Positions 1 through 6,582 of a DNA stretch of 14,683 bases are shown one piece after another (position 1 is the first letter of the stretch; every line of letters begins with the position of its first letter). The stretch covers positions 224 through 14,906 of the forward strand of contig CAZWUZ010000062.1 of the NCBI GenBank assembly GCA_964637655.1, in the 5' to 3' direction. The DNA comes from CAZWUZ01 sp964637655 [NCBI: uncultured bacterium]. Its GTDB lineage: Bacteria; DAOPZR01. A program made the translations under genes and the position numbers. The notes beneath the pieces are model-generated. The model was given only the letters and a program-made list of their open reading frames with translations. It was not told where the DNA came from and searched no databases.

Positions 1-252
1 GCAATGCGCCTCGGCAACACGCACGCGCCCGTCGCGGAATTCGAGCTGCAGGTGGCTGCGCCGCCCGTCGATGCTGACCGTGCGGTCGGGATGCAGCGGC
101 AGCAGCCAGTCGCCATGCGGCGACTGCACCCGCACCGCGCGCGCCGCCGTCGTCTGCGCGGCCGCCGGCAGGTAGCGGAACGACAGCCCCACCGCCAGCA
201 GCAGCAGCGCGAGCAGCAGGGCATCGGCAGTCGTCAGCAGCGGACGTTTCAC
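1..252 (-). CDS. NusG domain II protein, partial (3' end beyond window)
   Basis: The first 84 codons of a minus-strand gene are visible; the rest lies outside the window. The start is a GTG whose last bases form the TGA stop of apbE (a GTGA overlap), a usual sign of translational coupling. The product begins MKRPLLTTADALLLALLLL, a short cytoplasmic head followed by one membrane segment (about residues 11-28). A small beta-rich part follows, with the pattern GDWLLPLHPDRTVSIDG (about 47-63) and then EFRDGRVRVAEAHC at the break. This spacing and the final DG-rVRV-x-E-x-x-C match the stand-alone NusG domain II family (NusG_II), small membrane-anchored extracytoplasmic proteins of unknown function. 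They often neighbour ApbE and electron-transfer genes. The assignment rests on motif recognition. It is not transcription factor NusG. Confidence 0.72.
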   Translation of the reverse strand, partial: MKRPLLTTADALLLALLLLAVGLSFRYLPAAAQTTAARAVRVQSPHGDWLLPLHPDRTVSIDGRRSHLQLEFRDGRVRVAEAHC

Positions 253-1238
253 GGCTGCTCCCAGGCGTGGGTCGCGGTTTTCCCGGCATCACCGATAAGC
301 AGCGCGCGGTACACATACGTATCCGCCAGCGCGTCGGGACGCCCAAGGACGACGAGGGTCGTCGCCAGCGCATCGGCCACCATGCCGCGCGGCGCGATGA
401 CCGTGGCGCTGTGCCACCCGCTGCGCGCGGGAATACCCGTGCGCGGGTCGATAATATGGTGGTAGCGTACGCCGTCGTATTCGTAGCCGCGCTCGTAGTC
501 GCCCGAGGTGGCAACAAAGAGCGTTTCGCCGTGACGCGGCGCGATTTCCTGCTCGCTGAAGAGACGGTCAGCCAGCAGCGGGTCCTGCACGCCTATTTTC
601 CAGGCGCGCCCCGACGGGTGGCGTCCGAGCACCGCCACATCACCGCCCAGTTCGATAATCCCGTCGCTGACGCCCGCGGAGCGCCACAGTGCCACCAGCT
701 GTTCCAGCGCGAATCCTTCGGCCAGCGAGCCGAAAAACGCCTCGCTCCCCGTATCAATGGTGACGTCGCTGTCGGTCAGGTGCACATGCCGCACCCAGCT
801 GACGCGCGGCAGCAGCGCGCGCACCGTGCGCGGGTCGGGTGGCATCGTGGCGAGGGTATCGCCCCACAACCCGTAGAGGTCAAGCAGCGGGATGACGGTC
901 GGATCATAGGCCCCGGCGCTGTCGCGGTGCAGGGCGTCGGCAAAACGGAGGATAGCCGGCCAGATACCGCGCAGCGGCAGTACCGGGCGCGGCAGGGCAT
1001 TGAGCGCGCCGGCAAAACCGTCGCCGCCGCGGGCAAACTCGCGCTCGAGTTCCGTGAGCAGTTGCACGCTGCGCGCGCGCAGGTCATCCCAGTCAGCGTG
1101 GGGGCAGACCGCCTGCAGCGTCGCCGTGGTGCCGAAGGCAAAGATGGTCGCCTGCTGCAGCGACGGCTGCTGCCGCTGCCGCAGCAGGAAGAGTGCGGCC
1201 AGCGTCGCCAGCAGCAGCGCGAGGATGAGGCGTCGCAT
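249..1238 (-). CDS. apbE: ApbE-family FAD:protein FMN transferase
   Basis: This is a 329-aa protein of the ApbE family, which in well-studied members attaches FMN from FAD to a Ser/Thr of RnfG-, NqrC- or NosR-type proteins outside the cytoplasmic membrane. An uncleaved-looking hydrophobic N-terminus (residues 4-19) gives membrane or periplasmic localisation; I see no lipobox. Family landmarks are FGTTAT (35-40), AYDPTVIPLLDLYGLWG (110-126), IIELGGDVAVLG (194-205), VATSGDYERGY (242-252), HHIIDPRTGIPA (260-271) and IAPRGMVADALATTLVVLG (281-299), which includes the acidic metal-binding region. One oddity: where the family normally has GGIAKG, this protein reads GSLAEG (170-175), so the usual Lys is Glu. 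It lies 21 nt after the TPR gene and overlaps the NusG-II gene by 4 nt. No clear Shine-Dalgarno precedes the ATG. No obvious FMN-acceptor protein is encoded here. Confidence 0.9.
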   Translation of the reverse strand: MRRLILALLLATLAALFLLRQRQQPSLQQATIFAFGTTATLQAVCPHADWDDLRARSVQLLTELEREFARGGDGFAGALNALPRPVLPLRGIWPAILRFADALHRDSAGAYDPTVIPLLDLYGLWGDTLATMPPDPRTVRALLPRVSWVRHVHLTDSDVTIDTGSEAFFGSLAEGFALEQLVALWRSAGVSDGIIELGGDVAVLGRHPSGRAWKIGVQDPLLADRLFSEQEIAPRHGETLFVATSGDYERGYEYDGVRYHHIIDPRTGIPARSGWHSATVIAPRGMVADALATTLVVLGRPDALADTYVYRALLIGDAGKTATHAWEQP

Positions 1239-1259
1239 CAGCGGCAGGGCGCCGCGGGC

Positions 1260-2312
1260 TTACTGCGGGTCGGCCCCGCGGTCAAGATCCGCGAGGAGTT
1301 TCTTCGCCTCGCGCATGAACTCGTCGTCCTGTTCCCAGAGCGAGACGAAAGCGGAGAGTTCCGCGCGCGCCGTGGCGAAATCGCCCAGGCGGTGGCAGTT
1401 CATGCCGAGGTTGTAGTAGGTTTCCGTCGATTCCGGCGCGAGGGCCAGCAGGCGGCGCAACTGCCTGTTGGCGGCGGCATACTCACCCTTCGCCTCGAAC
1501 AGTTCCGCCATGTTGTTGAGCGCCTCGGTGTAGTCCGGGTCGGCCGTGAGCGCCTTCTCGTACCAGACCTGCGCCTCGGCGAAACGGTCCTGCCGGAAGA
1601 GGGTGTAGCCGAGGTTGTTCATCGCCTCGACGAGCTGCGCGTCGATTTCCAGCGTGCGCCGGAAATGTTTCTCCGCGCGCGCGTAATGGCCCGACTGGCA
1701 GAGGGTGAGCCCGAGCTCGAAATGCACGTCGCGGGCGCGCGGGAACTGCACCGCCGCGGCGATGAGCGCCGCCAGCGCCTCACCCAGCCGGTTGGCGGCG
1801 CGGTAGGCGATGGCGAGGTTGACATGCGTCCACGCCTGGTCGGGCGCGAGACGCACCACGTGCCGGCTGGCGGTCACCGCCTCGTCATGCCGCCCGAGCT
1901 GCTGGCAGCAGAGCGAGACGCTGTTCCACGCGTCGGCATGGCGCGGGTTGGCGGTCGTCACCTGCGAAAAGAGGTGCAGCGCCCCGAGGAAATTCCCCTC
2001 GTCGAAATTGTACTGCCCGAGGTTGTAGCGTACCGTCAGGTTCTGCGGCACCTGCTGCAGCACCTTGAGGTACTCTTCGAGCGCGCGCGCGCGCTGGTTC
2101 TGGTTGAGGAAGAGGTTGCCGAGGTTGAGCCGCGCCTGCCAGAAGTCGGGCTTGAGCTGCAGCGCGGCGCGGAACGCCACCAGCGCCCCCGTCTCGTCCC
2201 CGAGGCGCACGAGCAGCGCCCCGAGCTTGAAGTGGAGGACCGGGTCGTCCGGATGCGCCTTGAGCGAGCGGCGCACCCGCTCGAGCAGGTGGCGGTTAGT
2301 GCTTAGAGCCAC
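1260..2312 (-). CDS. Tetratricopeptide-repeat (TPR) protein
   Basis: This is a protein of about 350 aa made almost entirely of 34-residue TPR units, roughly nine in a row. Examples are HFKLGALLVRLGDETGALVAF near the N-terminus, EAMNNLGYTLFRQDRFAEAQ in the middle and ETYYNLGMNCHRLGDFATAR near the C-terminus. Units carry the usual small residue at position 8 and alanine at 20, and often proline near 32. TPR stacks are protein-interaction scaffolds; the partner is unknown. There is no signal peptide, so it is probably cytoplasmic. The open frame continues upstream to 2597, but that part is an antiparallel-frame shadow of asd and is low-complexity Arg/Gly/Pro. I place the start at a GTG at 2312, overlapping the asd stop by 10 nt. 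A second GTG at 2276 is the alternative, and neither has a convincing Shine-Dalgarno. Close linkage suggests cotranscription with asd and apbE. Confidence 0.82.
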   Translation of the reverse strand: MALSTNRHLLERVRRSLKAHPDDPVLHFKLGALLVRLGDETGALVAFRAALQLKPDFWQARLNLGNLFLNQNQRARALEEYLKVLQQVPQNLTVRYNLGQYNFDEGNFLGALHLFSQVTTANPRHADAWNSVSLCCQQLGRHDEAVTASRHVVRLAPDQAWTHVNLAIAYRAANRLGEALAALIAAAVQFPRARDVHFELGLTLCQSGHYARAEKHFRRTLEIDAQLVEAMNNLGYTLFRQDRFAEAQVWYEKALTADPDYTEALNNMAELFEAKGEYAAANRQLRRLLALAPESTETYYNLGMNCHRLGDFATARAELSAFVSLWEQDDEFMREAKKLLADLDRGADPQ

Positions 2313-3322
2313 GAGTTCTGCACCAGCAGCTGACCGATCTGAATGGCATTGGTCGCCGCCCCCTTGCGGATCTGATCGCCGGCGACAAACAGGTCGATGC
2401 CCCGCCCGTCGGTGCGGCTGATATCCTGGCGGATGCGCCCGACGAGGATATCGTCCTGATGCGACGCCTCGAGCGGCATCGGGAAGTGGCTTTGCGCCGG
2501 GTCGTCGACGATTTTCACCCCCGGCGCTTTGCCGAGGATGGCGGTCACTTCGGCCGGGGTGATCGGGCGCTCGAACTCGAGGTTGATCGCCTCGCAATGC
2601 GCGCGCGGGACAGGAACGCGGACGCAGGTGGCAGTGACCATGATGCCGGGCGCGCTGAAAATCTTGCGCGTCTCCTTCACCATCTTCATCTCCTCCTCGT
2701 TGTAGCCGTTGTCGCCCACCGCGCTGTTGTGCGCGAAGATGTTGTTGACGATCTGATGCGGGAATTTGTTCGGTTTGACCGGTGCACCGGCGGCATACGC
2801 CTTGATCTGCTCGTCAAGTTCCCACAGCCCCCACGCCCCTGCCCCGCTCACCGCCTGGTAGGTGCTCACCACCATGCGCTTGACCGGGTTGGCCTGATGC
2901 AGCGGCCAGACCGGGACATTCATGATGATGGTCGAACAGTTGGGGTTGGCGATGATCCCCTTGGGGCGCACCTTCGCCGCCGCCGGGTTGACCTCGGGCA
3001 CCACGAGGGGCACGTCGGGATCCATGCGGTAGGCGCTCGAATTGTCGATGACGACACATCCGGCTGCCGCCGCCGCCGGGGCGAATTCCAGCGACCGTCC
3101 GCCACCCGCCGAGAAAAAGGCGATCTGGCAGCCCGCGAAGGAATCCTTCGTCAGTTCCTGCACCGCGATGTCCTGCCCGCGGAATTTCAGTTTCTTGCCG
3201 ACCGAGCGCGCCGACGCCAGCAGGACCAGTGTGTCGACCGGAAAGTCGAACTGTTCCAGCGCCAGAATCATCTCGGTGCCGACGGCTCCGGTCGCTCCTG
3301 CCACTGCCACGGTGTAGCCCAT
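2303..3322 (-). CDS. asd: Aspartate-semialdehyde dehydrogenase
   Basis: This 339-aa enzyme reduces aspartyl-4-phosphate to aspartate semialdehyde with NADPH, the branch point to lysine/diaminopimelate, threonine and methionine. The N-terminal Rossmann motif is AGATGAVG (8-15). The catalytic cysteine is Cys129 in ANPNCSTI. The substrate-binding Gln is in YQAVSGAGA (155-163). The general-base His is in CVRVPVPRAHCEA (His242 by pattern). The C-terminal part reads GDQIRKGAATNAIQI, typical of the family. Length matches the family norm of about 330-370 aa. I start at the ATG at 3322 because an AAGGAG lies 7 nt upstream; a GTG at 3349 in the same frame would add nine residues not seen in the family. 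It follows leuB after 57 nt and precedes the TPR gene. Biosynthetic, cytoplasmic. Confidence 0.96.
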   Translation of the reverse strand: MGYTVAVAGATGAVGTEMILALEQFDFPVDTLVLLASARSVGKKLKFRGQDIAVQELTKDSFAGCQIAFFSAGGGRSLEFAPAAAAAGCVVIDNSSAYRMDPDVPLVVPEVNPAAAKVRPKGIIANPNCSTIIMNVPVWPLHQANPVKRMVVSTYQAVSGAGAWGLWELDEQIKAYAAGAPVKPNKFPHQIVNNIFAHNSAVGDNGYNEEEMKMVKETRKIFSAPGIMVTATCVRVPVPRAHCEAINLEFERPITPAEVTAILGKAPGVKIVDDPAQSHFPMPLEASHQDDILVGRIRQDISRTDGRGIDLFVAGDQIRKGAATNAIQIGQLLVQNSWL

Positions 3323-3329
3323 TGCTGCA

Positions 3330-3335
3330 CTCCTT
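3330..3335 (-). promoter_or_regulatory. Ribosome binding site of asd
   Basis: The minus-strand sequence AAGGAG lies 7 nt before the ATG at 3322. It settles the asd start in favour of 3322 over the GTG at 3349, which lies upstream of this site. Confidence 0.8.
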
Positions 3336-3352
3336 GGTTTATCACTCACCCG

Positions 3353-3366
3353 CCGCCGCGCGGCGG
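3353..3366. repeat. GC-only 14-nt palindrome between leuB and asd
   Basis: The sequence CCGCCGCGCGGCGG is a perfect palindrome inside the 57-nt leuB-asd gap. It could form a hairpin that adjusts mRNA stability or attenuates downstream expression. It has no T-run after it on either strand, so it is not a canonical intrinsic terminator. In DNA this GC-rich such a palindrome may also be chance. Confidence 0.35.
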
Positions 3367-3379
3367 TGAACGTCAGTCG

Positions 3380-4450
3380 TTACAGCGTCGCCACCGTTTT
3401 GGCGACCAGGTCGCCAACCTCGGTGGTTCCCATCCCCATCCGGCCCGCGGCCAGCGACGGGATTTTCCCGCTGCCGAGCACCTGCGAGACCGCGCGCTCG
3501 ATGAGCGCCGCCGCTTTCGTCTCGCCCAGCGTGTCGAGCATCAGGCCGCCGGCGCAGATGGCCGCCAGCGGGTTGATGACGTTCTTCCCCGTGTACTTCG
3601 GGGCGCTGCCGCCCATCGGCTCGAACATCGACACCCCCTCCGGGTTGATGTTGCCGCCGGCGGCGATACCCAGCCCGCCCTGGATGATGGCGGCGAGGTC
3701 GGTGATGATATCGCCAAACAGGTTCTCCGTTACAATGACGTCGTACCATTCGGGCTGCTTGACGAACCACATGGTGCAGGCGTCGACGTGATTGTAGTCG
3801 CGCTTGATGCCGGGATAGGATTTTTTCCCCATCTCGTTGAAGGCGCGGAACCAGAGGTCACCCGTCTGCGTCAGCACGTTGGTCTTGTGCACCAGCGTCA
3901 GCTGGTTCTTCTTCGCCCGACGCCGGGTCAGTTCGTAGGCGTACTTGAGACAGCGGTCGACCTGATAGCGCGAGTAGACCATCACCTGGGTGGCGACCTC
4001 GTGCGGGGTGCCCTTCATCATCTCGCCGCCGATGCCGGTATAGATACCGCCCGTATTCTCGCGCACGACGACGAAATCGATGTCCTGCGGCCCCTTGTCC
4101 TTGAGCGGGGTGTCGACGCCGGGGTAGAGTTTCACCGGGCGCAGGTTGATGTACTGGTCGAGCGCAAAGCGCAGGTGGAGCAGAATCCCCTTTTCGAGGA
4201 TGCCCGGCTTGACGTCGGGATGGCCGATGGCGCCAAGGAAGATGGCATCGAACTGTTTCAGGTCGTCAACCGCCGTTTTCGGCAGCACTTCGCCCGTCTT
4301 CAGGTAGCGTTCGCCGCCGAAATCGAAACTGGTCAGTTCCAGCTTGAACTGTTCGCGCGCTGCCACCGCGTCGAGGACTTTGAGCGCCTCGCGCACCACT
4401 TCGGGGCCGGTACCGTCGCCCCCCAGCACCGCAATCTTGTGCGTCTTCAT
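3380..4450 (-). CDS. leuB: 3-isopropylmalate dehydrogenase
   Basis: This 356-aa member of the beta-decarboxylating dehydrogenase family oxidises and decarboxylates 3-isopropylmalate in leucine synthesis, using NAD and Mg2+/Mn2+. Visible landmarks are AVLGGDGTGPEV (8-19), the loop LRFALDQYINLRPVKLYPG with substrate-binding Arg residues, VRENTGGIYTGIGGE, the catalytic Lys in VHKTNVL, and the family signature ENLFGDIITDLAAIIQGGLG with metal-binding Asp residues. The nucleotide-binding GGSAPKYTGKNVINP follows. The start ATG is 1 nt after the leuD stop, so the two are surely cotranscribed. Adjacent leuD supports the leucine role. Homoisocitrate- or tartrate-type dehydrogenases of the same family are less likely but cannot be excluded from motifs alone. 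Length is normal. Confidence 0.9.
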   Translation of the reverse strand: MKTHKIAVLGGDGTGPEVVREALKVLDAVAAREQFKLELTSFDFGGERYLKTGEVLPKTAVDDLKQFDAIFLGAIGHPDVKPGILEKGILLHLRFALDQYINLRPVKLYPGVDTPLKDKGPQDIDFVVVRENTGGIYTGIGGEMMKGTPHEVATQVMVYSRYQVDRCLKYAYELTRRRAKKNQLTLVHKTNVLTQTGDLWFRAFNEMGKKSYPGIKRDYNHVDACTMWFVKQPEWYDVIVTENLFGDIITDLAAIIQGGLGIAAGGNINPEGVSMFEPMGGSAPKYTGKNVINPLAAICAGGLMLDTLGETKAAALIERAVSQVLGSGKIPSLAAGRMGMGTTEVGDLVAKTVATL

Positions 4451-4451
4451 C

Positions 4452-4979
4452 TTAGCGTGTTCCTTTCTTCGTATTCTTCTTTTGCTTCGTTTTCAGCTGC
4501 CGCATCGTGTAGGGGATGAGTCCGCCCGCCGCGATGAGTTCCTGCATGAACGGCGGGAACGGTTCCGCCGTGTAGGTCTTGCCCGTCGCCTTGCTGCGGA
4601 TGGTGCCGCTCGTCACATCGACCGTCAGCGTGTCACCCGCCTTGATGGCCTTCGCCGCCGCCGGGCATTCGAGGATGGGGAGCCCGATATTGATGGCGTT
4701 GCGGTAGAAAATGCGCGCGTAGGTCGCGGCGATAACGCAGCTGATATTCGCCGCCTTGATGGCGATGGGCGCATGTTCGCGCGAGCTGCCGCAGCCGAAA
4801 TTTCTGCCGGCGACGATGATGTCACCCGCCTTCGCCCGCTTCGGGAAATCAGCGTCGATATCCTCCATGCAATGCGACGCCAGTTCCGCCTCGTCAATGG
4901 TGTTGAGGTAGCGCGCCGGGATGATCTCGTCGGTGTTGACATCATCCCCGTAGCGGTGCACCTTACCCGTCAGTGCCAT
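4452..4979 (-). CDS. leuD: 3-isopropylmalate dehydratase small subunit
   Basis: This 175-aa aconitase-superfamily swivel subunit pairs with the LeuC large subunit to isomerise 2- and 3-isopropylmalate. It is the short LeuD type. Landmarks are [17 protein letters not shown] (11-27), with the substrate-loop motif YLNT, and [15 protein letters not shown] (57-71), the hallmark of small subunits. [15 protein letters not shown] follows. The C-terminus is a lysine-rich tail ([13 protein letters not shown]). In this family the YL-x-x loop helps separate isopropylmalate from homoaconitate substrates, and YLNT is not diagnostic by itself. The ATG at 4979 is chosen because the protein starts there with the conserved [13 protein letters not shown]; upstream codons overlap udp. 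It is 1 nt from both udp and leuB. The partner leuC is not in this window. Confidence 0.92.
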   Translation of the reverse strand: MALTGKVHRYGDDVNTDEIIPARYLNTIDEAELASHCMEDIDADFPKRAKAGDIIVAGRNFGCGSSREHAPIAIKAANISCVIAATYARIFYRNAINIGLPILECPAAAKAIKAGDTLTVDVTSGTIRSKATGKTYTAEPFPPFMQELIAAGGLIPYTMRQLKTKQKKNTKKGTR

Positions 4980-4980
4980 G

Positions 4981-5751
4981 TCACTTCTTCTCCTTGAGCA
5001 GGGCACGCGCCGCCTCGACCGCGACCGTCAGGCCGCTGACCTCCGCCTTGCGCACCAGTTCCTCGTGCACGCCCTCACGCTGCGTGCGGTTGACGATGAC
5101 GCCCGCCACACACCCCGCGCGCAGCCCGTTGGCCGCGCAGGCGGTGAAGAGCGTCGCCGATTCCATCTCGTAATTCATCACATTGAGCGCCTGCCATTCC
5201 TTCATGGTGCCCTGCAGGGAGCGCGGCATGTACTTGCGGAAGGAATCGTAGCGTTCCTGCCCGTGATAAAAGGTGGCGCAGGAGGCGGTGATACCGGTAT
5301 GGTAGGCGATCTTTTTGCGTTCCGCCGCGTCGACCAGCGCGCGCGTCACGCCAAAGTCGGCGACCGCGGGATATGACAGCGGCGCGTAGTGCTCCGACGA
5401 GCCGTCGAGGCGCACCGACCCGGTGGAAATGACCACGTCGCCGAGTTTGATGTGTTTCTGAATGGCGCCGGTGGTACCGATGCGGATAAAGGTCTTGATG
5501 CCGAGCATCGCCAGTTCCTCGATGGCAATCGAGGTCGAGCCGCCGCCGATACCGGTGGAGGTGGCGATGACCGGCTTGCCGTCGAGGTAGCCGAGCCAGG
5601 TGCAGTACTCGCGCTTGCGCGCCAGTTCCACGCCCTGCTTATCGAACGACTGGACGATGATTTTGCTGCGGTCCGGGTCGCCCGGCACAAAGGCGATGGT
5701 CGCCCCGCGCAGGTCCTTCTTGCTCAGATGCAGATGGTAGATGTTGGCCAT
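4981..5751 (-). CDS. udp: Uridine phosphorylase
   Basis: This 256-aa cytoplasmic nucleoside phosphorylase (NP-I family) splits uridine with phosphate into uracil and ribose-1-phosphate. The alignment from memory to E. coli Udp is close throughout: [16 protein letters not shown] near the N-terminus (phosphate site), [27 protein letters not shown] (phosphate/ribose site), the insertion GQERYD typical of uridine phosphorylases, and [11 protein letters not shown], with the Glu-Met-Glu ribose-binding motif. NRTQREG follows, as in E. coli NRTQQE. Length equals the E. coli enzyme (about 253). A GGGGGA Shine-Dalgarno lies 6 nt before the ATG. It heads the gene string and is followed after 1 nt by leuD, an unusual pairing of pyrimidine salvage with leucine synthesis. 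Confidence 0.95.
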   Translation of the reverse strand: MANIYHLHLSKKDLRGATIAFVPGDPDRSKIIVQSFDKQGVELARKREYCTWLGYLDGKPVIATSTGIGGGSTSIAIEELAMLGIKTFIRIGTTGAIQKHIKLGDVVISTGSVRLDGSSEHYAPLSYPAVADFGVTRALVDAAERKKIAYHTGITASCATFYHGQERYDSFRKYMPRSLQGTMKEWQALNVMNYEMESATLFTACAANGLRAGCVAGVIVNRTQREGVHEELVRKAEVSGLTVAVEAARALLKEKK

Positions 5752-5780
5752 ACAATTCCCCCGTCAGAAGTAGGCGTAAC

Positions 5781-5809
5781 GTATAACATATTGGGAACAT
5801 TCCCGTCAA
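5781..5809 (-). promoter_or_regulatory. Candidate sigma70-type promoter for the udp-leuDB-asd string
   Basis: On the minus strand TTGACG (5804-5809) is followed after 17 nt by TTATAC (5781-5786), or after 18 nt by TATACG. Transcription would start roughly 20-25 nt before the udp ATG. This is one of the few AT-richer patches in the window. Confidence 0.55.
5793..5804. promoter_or_regulatory. Operator-like inverted repeat in the udp promoter
   Basis: GGGAACATTCCC is a perfect 5+2+5 inverted repeat lying between, and just touching, the proposed -35 and -10 elements. A dimeric repressor bound there would block the promoter. The regulator is not identified, and no local regulator with a DNA-binding domain is seen. 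Confidence 0.45.
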
Positions 5810-5826
5810 GCGCCGCCGCAACAGCG

Positions 5827-6528
5827 CTACTGGCGTACCGGCAGGTAGTTGCGCACCTTGGCCACGAGGTCAGGGGGTGTGAACGGCTTGGCGATGTAGC
5901 CGTCACCGCCCGCCTGCACCGCCTCGACCACATTTTCCTTCGCGGTCTTGCCGGTGAGAAAGACCACGGGCACCTTGCGCGCCTTCCCCTCCGCCTCCGC
6001 CATCTTCTCCTTCAGTTTCGTGCAGGTCTCCGGCCCGTTCATGCGCGGCATCTCGTAATCGAGCAGAATCAGGTCGAAATGCTGCCGCTGGAACTTGAGC
6101 AGCGCCTCGCCCCCCGACTCGGCGGTGACCACCGTCAGTTTTTCGCGTTCCAGCACCTGGCGGATGAGTTTGAGCATCAGCGGGTCGTCATCGACCACGA
6201 GCACGACAGCGCCGGTGGCGGCGGGCGCTTCGGCCACCGGGGCGTCGTAGATTGCGCGCAGCTCCGGGTCGGCGCGCAACCCGTCACCGAACACCGTCGC
6301 GAGCAGGCGCTGCACCACCGCCGGTGCCGGGGGCGCGCCCGCCCATTCCGTGTGCTGTTCGACATATGCAGCAACGAACCGGCGCAGCATTTCCGGGGTC
6401 ACCGCCAGCGCGGGCGCCTGCGCCTGCTGCCACTCCAGCGCCCAGCCGCGCTTCTTCTCCGCGAGGACCAGTTCGACTTCACTGCGGGTCAGGGTGGCCT
6501 TTTGCAACAATGCATCCGCGTTCGTCAT
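5827..6528 (-). CDS. Response regulator with C-terminal receiver domain
   Basis: This 233-aa protein has two parts. Residues 1-105 are an unrecognised mostly helical region (QKATLTRSEVELVLAEKKRG, then a Pro/Ala-rich stretch). Residues 106-233 are a complete CheY-like receiver: acidic pocket VVDDD (111-115), phosphoacceptor Asp157 in LILLDYEMP, Thr192 in FLTGK and Lys214 in AKPF. No DNA-binding or enzymatic output domain follows, so signalling is by protein contact or through the N-terminal part. I start at the ATG at 6528: AAGGAG lies 7 nt upstream, while the ATG at 6534 is only 1 nt from that site. Upstream in-frame codons to 6582 cover the promoter and the divergent gene. No histidine kinase is encoded nearby. 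It is divergent from the glycosyltransferase and 75 nt ahead of udp. Confidence 0.88.
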   Translation of the reverse strand: MTNADALLQKATLTRSEVELVLAEKKRGWALEWQQAQAPALAVTPEMLRRFVAAYVEQHTEWAGAPPAPAVVQRLLATVFGDGLRADPELRAIYDAPVAEAPAATGAVVLVVDDDPLMLKLIRQVLEREKLTVVTAESGGEALLKFQRQHFDLILLDYEMPRMNGPETCTKLKEKMAEAEGKARKVPVVFLTGKTAKENVVEAVQAGGDGYIAKPFTPPDLVAKVRNYLPVRQ

Positions 6529-6535
6529 CAGCATG

Positions 6536-6541
6536 CTCCTT
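6536..6541 (-). promoter_or_regulatory. Ribosome binding site fixing the response-regulator start
   Basis: AAGGAG on the minus strand ends 7 nt before the ATG at 6528 and 1 nt before the ATG at 6534, favouring 6528. Confidence 0.7.
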
Positions 6542-6554
6542 GCATTGCCGTGAT

Positions 6555-6582
6555 TGTATAGTAGAATAACCGGCATGGTCAA
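6555..6582 (-). promoter_or_regulatory. Candidate sigma70-type promoter of the response regulator
   Basis: On the minus strand TTGACC (6577-6582) is followed after 16 nt by TATACA (6555-6560); an 18-nt reading gives TACAAT. It overlaps the first codons of the divergent glycosyltransferase gene (ATG at 6575). Confidence 0.5.
6557..6562 (+). promoter_or_regulatory. Possible -10 element of the glycosyltransferase gene
   Basis: TATAGT lies only 12 nt before the ATG at 6575, with no clear -35 at the right distance and no Shine-Dalgarno. If used, the transcript would be nearly leaderless. It overlaps the -10 of the divergent promoter on the other strand. Confidence 0.3.

Noticed and set aside
4-465. 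153-codon plus-strand frame at the left edge
   Set aside because: The minus strand here encodes the NusG-II protein and the end of apbE with a GTGA overlap; the plus frame is Arg/Gln-rich and without motifs.
267-2306. 679-codon open frame on the plus strand across apbE and the TPR gene
   Set aside because: It is antisense to two well-recognised genes, has Arg/Val/Glu/His-rich composition with no motif, and is expected where high-GC codon bias removes stops from the opposite frame.
2459-4519. 686-codon open frame on the plus strand across asd and leuB
   Set aside because: Same reason: it mirrors clear enzymes and reads as arginine- and histidine-rich low-complexity sequence without domains.
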